From positions 1 through 7,471 of the forward strand of contig CALCEG010000053.1 in NCBI GenBank assembly GCA_937900435.1: a stretch of 7,471 nucleotides of DNA, written 5' to 3'. This DNA comes from an uncultured Alphaproteobacteria bacterium (GTDB lineage: Bacteria > Pseudomonadota > Alphaproteobacteria > Rs-D84). The translations under genes and the position numbers were made by a program. Position 1 is the first letter of the stretch. Each line of letters starts with the position of its first letter. Under the pieces are notes generated by a model that had not been told where the DNA came from, did no database searches, and was given only the letters and a program-made list of their open reading frames with translations. This document shows, one piece after another, positions 5,160-7,471 of this stretch.

Positions 5160-7471
5160 AAAAGCTTTTTCTGTTTATTATTATATTTAGTATCTCGTGC
5201 GGCACATCTTATGGTGCCGCACGCGGTATTGCATCGCGTGGCGGAACAGAAAGCGCGATAAACAATGGTACAAAAGTTACCACTGCGGCACAGAATACAG
5301 TTGGTGGAACATGCCAAGAAAAATTTAACGGCTGTATGGATGCGTTTTGTATGATGGATAACGAAGATGGCGGTCGTTGTATTTGTTCCGATCAAATTTT
5401 TGAATTAAACAAGCAAAAATCTGAAATTGATAATGTTTTACTGTCTGCGACAAAGTTAGCGACATCTGGCGAAACGGCACTGGAAACAGCGCAATCACAA
5501 AAATCACAGGTACGATCGCGTGGTCGGGTCGATTTGTCCGCGTGGGATTCTGTCAGCCAAACAGACACAGAAGACACAAATGAAAAGGAATCTGATTTTG
5601 GCACTGCAAAATTTGTTGAATATGCAGATATATGTATTGAAAAAATGCCAGAATGTAAATCTAATTTTGATTTTATCAAAACTATGTACAATCAGCAGAT
5701 AAAATCAGACTGTATGGCATATAAAAATGCGTTAAAAGACAAATCAAAAAGCAGCAATGAAAAATTAGCAACCGCACAACGCGCATTACGCACAACTGCA
5801 CACAATCAATTAACTGCTGCAAATAAATACGACCTGGGACAATGTACAGTTGAATTTAGAAAATGTATGCAGGAAACAGGTGGATGCGGCACTGATTTTT
5901 CGGCGTGTGTTGGTTCGGGACGTGGTATATATAAAATTTCTGGTCCCAGCACACAAATTGATATTTCATCAGGGACATACAGTATTTTATCTGCGAAAAA
6001 ACCACTGTGTGAATCTGTTACAAAATCCTGTGTCGCGGTCGCTGACCAGGTCTGGGATACGTTCTTGCGTGAATCGGCTATATCGCTTAAAAATGCCGAA
6101 TTAATCGCAGAAAACAAAACGCGTCAAGATTGCATTGGCAACGTATCTGATTGTTTTTTGACTGCGTGCAAAGATAATATCGACCCGAACGACCCGGACG
6201 GTTCATACGATATGTGTCTGACGCGGCCGGCATCTATGCTAAGTTTCTGTAAAAATAAATTAAAGCAATGTGGTGTTGACGCATCCAGCGAAAAGACGGC
6301 TGAAAAATCGCAAATTTGGGATTATGTACTGGCGCGCTTGGCATCAATGCGTGTTGATTCTTGTACAACTGCGGTCAAAGAATGTATGCAATCTGATGAC
6401 AGATGCGGCGCTGATTATTCACAGTGTGTCGGACTGGATACTGATACAATTATTCGTATGTGTCCGTATGATAAATTAACGGGGTGTCAGCAAAAATATG
6501 GCGAAACAGACGTGCGTGGTGATGCGGTTTATGATGCGCTGTCCAGTATGATAACTGGACTGATGGTTAATATCGACAACGAATTATTATCTGCGTGTCA
6601 AAATGCCGTTGATGAAGCGATGATACGCGTTTGTGGCAATACCACAAATTGCAACAATCTGACAGTCAACACCGCAAACCTGGGGGCAAATTCACTGGAT
6701 TATAAAATATGTGAATATGCATTAACCGAAGACAGAATGTTTATAAATTATGAATCTTGTTATTCGGACGCAACGAAAATACCAGATACAGACCTTGGAC
6801 GCGTCGTCGGGTCAAAAGAAAAAAAATTAGGCCCTGTTAAGCCGTTACTGGGGGCATTGGACGGAACGATTTATTGGAACCTAATAAATTTTGATGAAAA
6901 TGGTGTATTAACAACAGTTGATGAATATTTTGAAAATATAGAAGATAAAGATTCTTATACCGAACAGCAATTCAACAGAATTGCAGATGAATTAGCATTG
7001 GTTCAACGTAACATTGATTCAGCCATCAATATGATTGAATCTGATCCAACTGTGCAATATTGTATGACTGGTCGTGAAGTCCAAGGAATGAAAAAACTGA
7101 TGGGAAATCAGGTTCCGCGTTTTCCGAACTTAACCAAACAAACGCGTATGCTGATTGCCAATTCCGCATTAGATATTGCACGCAACAACTATTATACACG
7201 ATATAACGAACTAAGTGAAAAGCAACTAAAAGACAAATCTATTATTGCCGAACGTCAGGCAGAAATTTTGGGCGAAAATGGCAAAGATGCACTACGTGAT
7301 TCTGCACGTCAATCATGTGTGGCACTGGCGGAAATTTCGGCAATGCCCCGTTCACTGGAACCTGCAAAAAATCGTTTGGGGGCAGTTATTATTGGAGCAG
7401 TAGTTGTTGTAGCTGCAATTGTCGTAGGAATTTTCACATTCGGTACTGGAACTGCCGCCATTCTCGGTGTC
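5138..7471 (+). CDS. Large exported cysteine-rich protein, paralog 2 of a tandem pair (runs off the window)
   Basis: The frame is open for 778 codons to the window end with no stop. It starts MQNNSILKKLF with a hydrophobic core and probable signal cleavage near residue 26 (SYG/AA). Cys21 sits in a marginal lipobox (SISC), so a lipoprotein is possible but less likely. Modules follow paralog 1 in the same order: C59/C66/C71, C166/C173, C236/C243, C291/C298, C332/C339, C371/C378, C409/C416, all Cx6C, then C442/C450 as Cx7C. The Asp loop DPNDPDGSYDMC (349-360), QYCMTGR (C642) and RFPNLT are kept. Relative to paralog 1 it lacks most of the Arg/Gly linker, about 31 residues between the first and second Cys modules and about 17 before C291. 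After C727 it departs from paralog 1 and enters a Gly/Val/Ile membrane segment (about 747-768). Function is unknown. It is probably co-translated with paralog 1 and may be its membrane-anchored partner. Confidence 0.88.
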   Translation, partial: MQNNSILKKLFLFIIIFSISCGTSYGAARGIASRGGTESAINNGTKVTTAAQNTVGGTCQEKFNGCMDAFCMMDNEDGGRCICSDQIFELNKQKSEIDNVLLSATKLATSGETALETAQSQKSQVRSRGRVDLSAWDSVSQTDTEDTNEKESDFGTAKFVEYADICIEKMPECKSNFDFIKTMYNQQIKSDCMAYKNALKDKSKSSNEKLATAQRALRTTAHNQLTAANKYDLGQCTVEFRKCMQETGGCGTDFSACVGSGRGIYKISGPSTQIDISSGTYSILSAKKPLCESVTKSCVAVADQVWDTFLRESAISLKNAELIAENKTRQDCIGNVSDCFLTACKDNIDPNDPDGSYDMCLTRPASMLSFCKNKLKQCGVDASSEKTAEKSQIWDYVLARLASMRVDSCTTAVKECMQSDDRCGADYSQCVGLDTDTIIRMCPYDKLTGCQQKYGETDVRGDAVYDALSSMITGLMVNIDNELLSACQNAVDEAMIRVCGNTTNCNNLTVNTANLGANSLDYKICEYALTEDRMFINYESCYSDATKIPDTDLGRVVGSKEKKLGPVKPLLGALDGTIYWNLINFDENGVLTTVDEYFENIEDKDSYTEQQFNRIADELALVQRNIDSAINMIESDPTVQYCMTGREVQGMKKLMGNQVPRFPNLTKQTRMLIANSALDIARNNYYTRYNELSEKQLKDKSIIAERQAEILGENGKDALRDSARQSCVALAEISAMPRSLEPAKNRLGAVIIGAVVVVAAIVVGIFTFGTGTAAILGV

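Noticed and set aside
5138..5230. Paralog 2 as a lipoprotein through Cys21
   Set aside because: The lipobox is marginal (SISC) and paralog 1 has an aligned Cys without a lipobox. Normal signal cleavage a few residues later fits both.
1..7471. CRISPR array, tRNA/rRNA gene, IS element or toxin-antitoxin pair
   Set aside because: I saw no evenly spaced direct repeats, no RNA gene signature, no transposase motif or terminal repeat, and no recognisable toxin or antitoxin.

Overview
The window is a mosaic. The right-hand three quarters (about 1,700-7,471) reads as one coherent piece of a Gram-negative-type genome with a secreted, cysteine-rich protein repertoire. The left-hand quarter (1 to about 1,700) is a patchwork of short, broken, mostly AT-rich pieces that look Firmicutes- or Mollicutes-like. 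A gut-type alphaproteobacterium is my best guess for the host of the right arm. That rests on protein style only (Sec signal peptides, Cys-rich exported proteins, tandem paralogs) and is weak. The left arm carries a transcriptional T-box leader, a regulator typical of Firmicutes, plus a CxxC repeat tail of the kind seen in Firmicutes surface proteins. Either the left arm is a landing site for transferred and decayed DNA, or the contig is a metagenomic chimera. The sequence alone cannot decide.

Left arm, in order: the C-terminal tail of a repeat-type surface protein (24-182, +) closed by a perfect 15-bp intrinsic terminator (194-230); a gene-free AT-rich stretch (231-605); the C-terminal half of a NeuB-family sialic/legionaminic/pseudaminic acid synthase (606-1118, -) with its SAF domain but without its barrel N-terminus; a short A-rich stretch; then, on the minus strand, a near-consensus sigma70 promoter (1661-1689), a full T-box riboswitch (about 1654-1367, putative Leu CUC specifier) with terminator and antiterminator, and a 44-codon ORF (1342-1208) that begins like a 2-isopropylmalate-synthase-type enzyme and stops almost at once.

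Right arm: a 137-aa secreted Cys-rich protein (2080-1667, -), whose last codons run into the T-box promoter. It is transcribed divergently from a long gene (2253-5159, +; 968 aa), which is followed by a second gene (5138 to beyond 7471, +) overlapping it by 22 bases. The two long genes are tandem paralogs. Both encode exported proteins built around at least eight Cys pairs, seven spaced Cx6C and one Cx7C, in the same order, with a shared C-terminal domain carrying a CMTGR motif. They then diverge: the first ends in a soluble Cys-rich tail, the second enters a hydrophobic membrane segment. I do not recognise the family and assign no function. Overlap and shared architecture suggest the two are co-expressed and act together in the envelope, probably disulfide-stabilised. 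The middle of the first paralog also has isoleucine codon use unlike its flanks and unlike the same part of its neighbour, which suggests recombination between family members.
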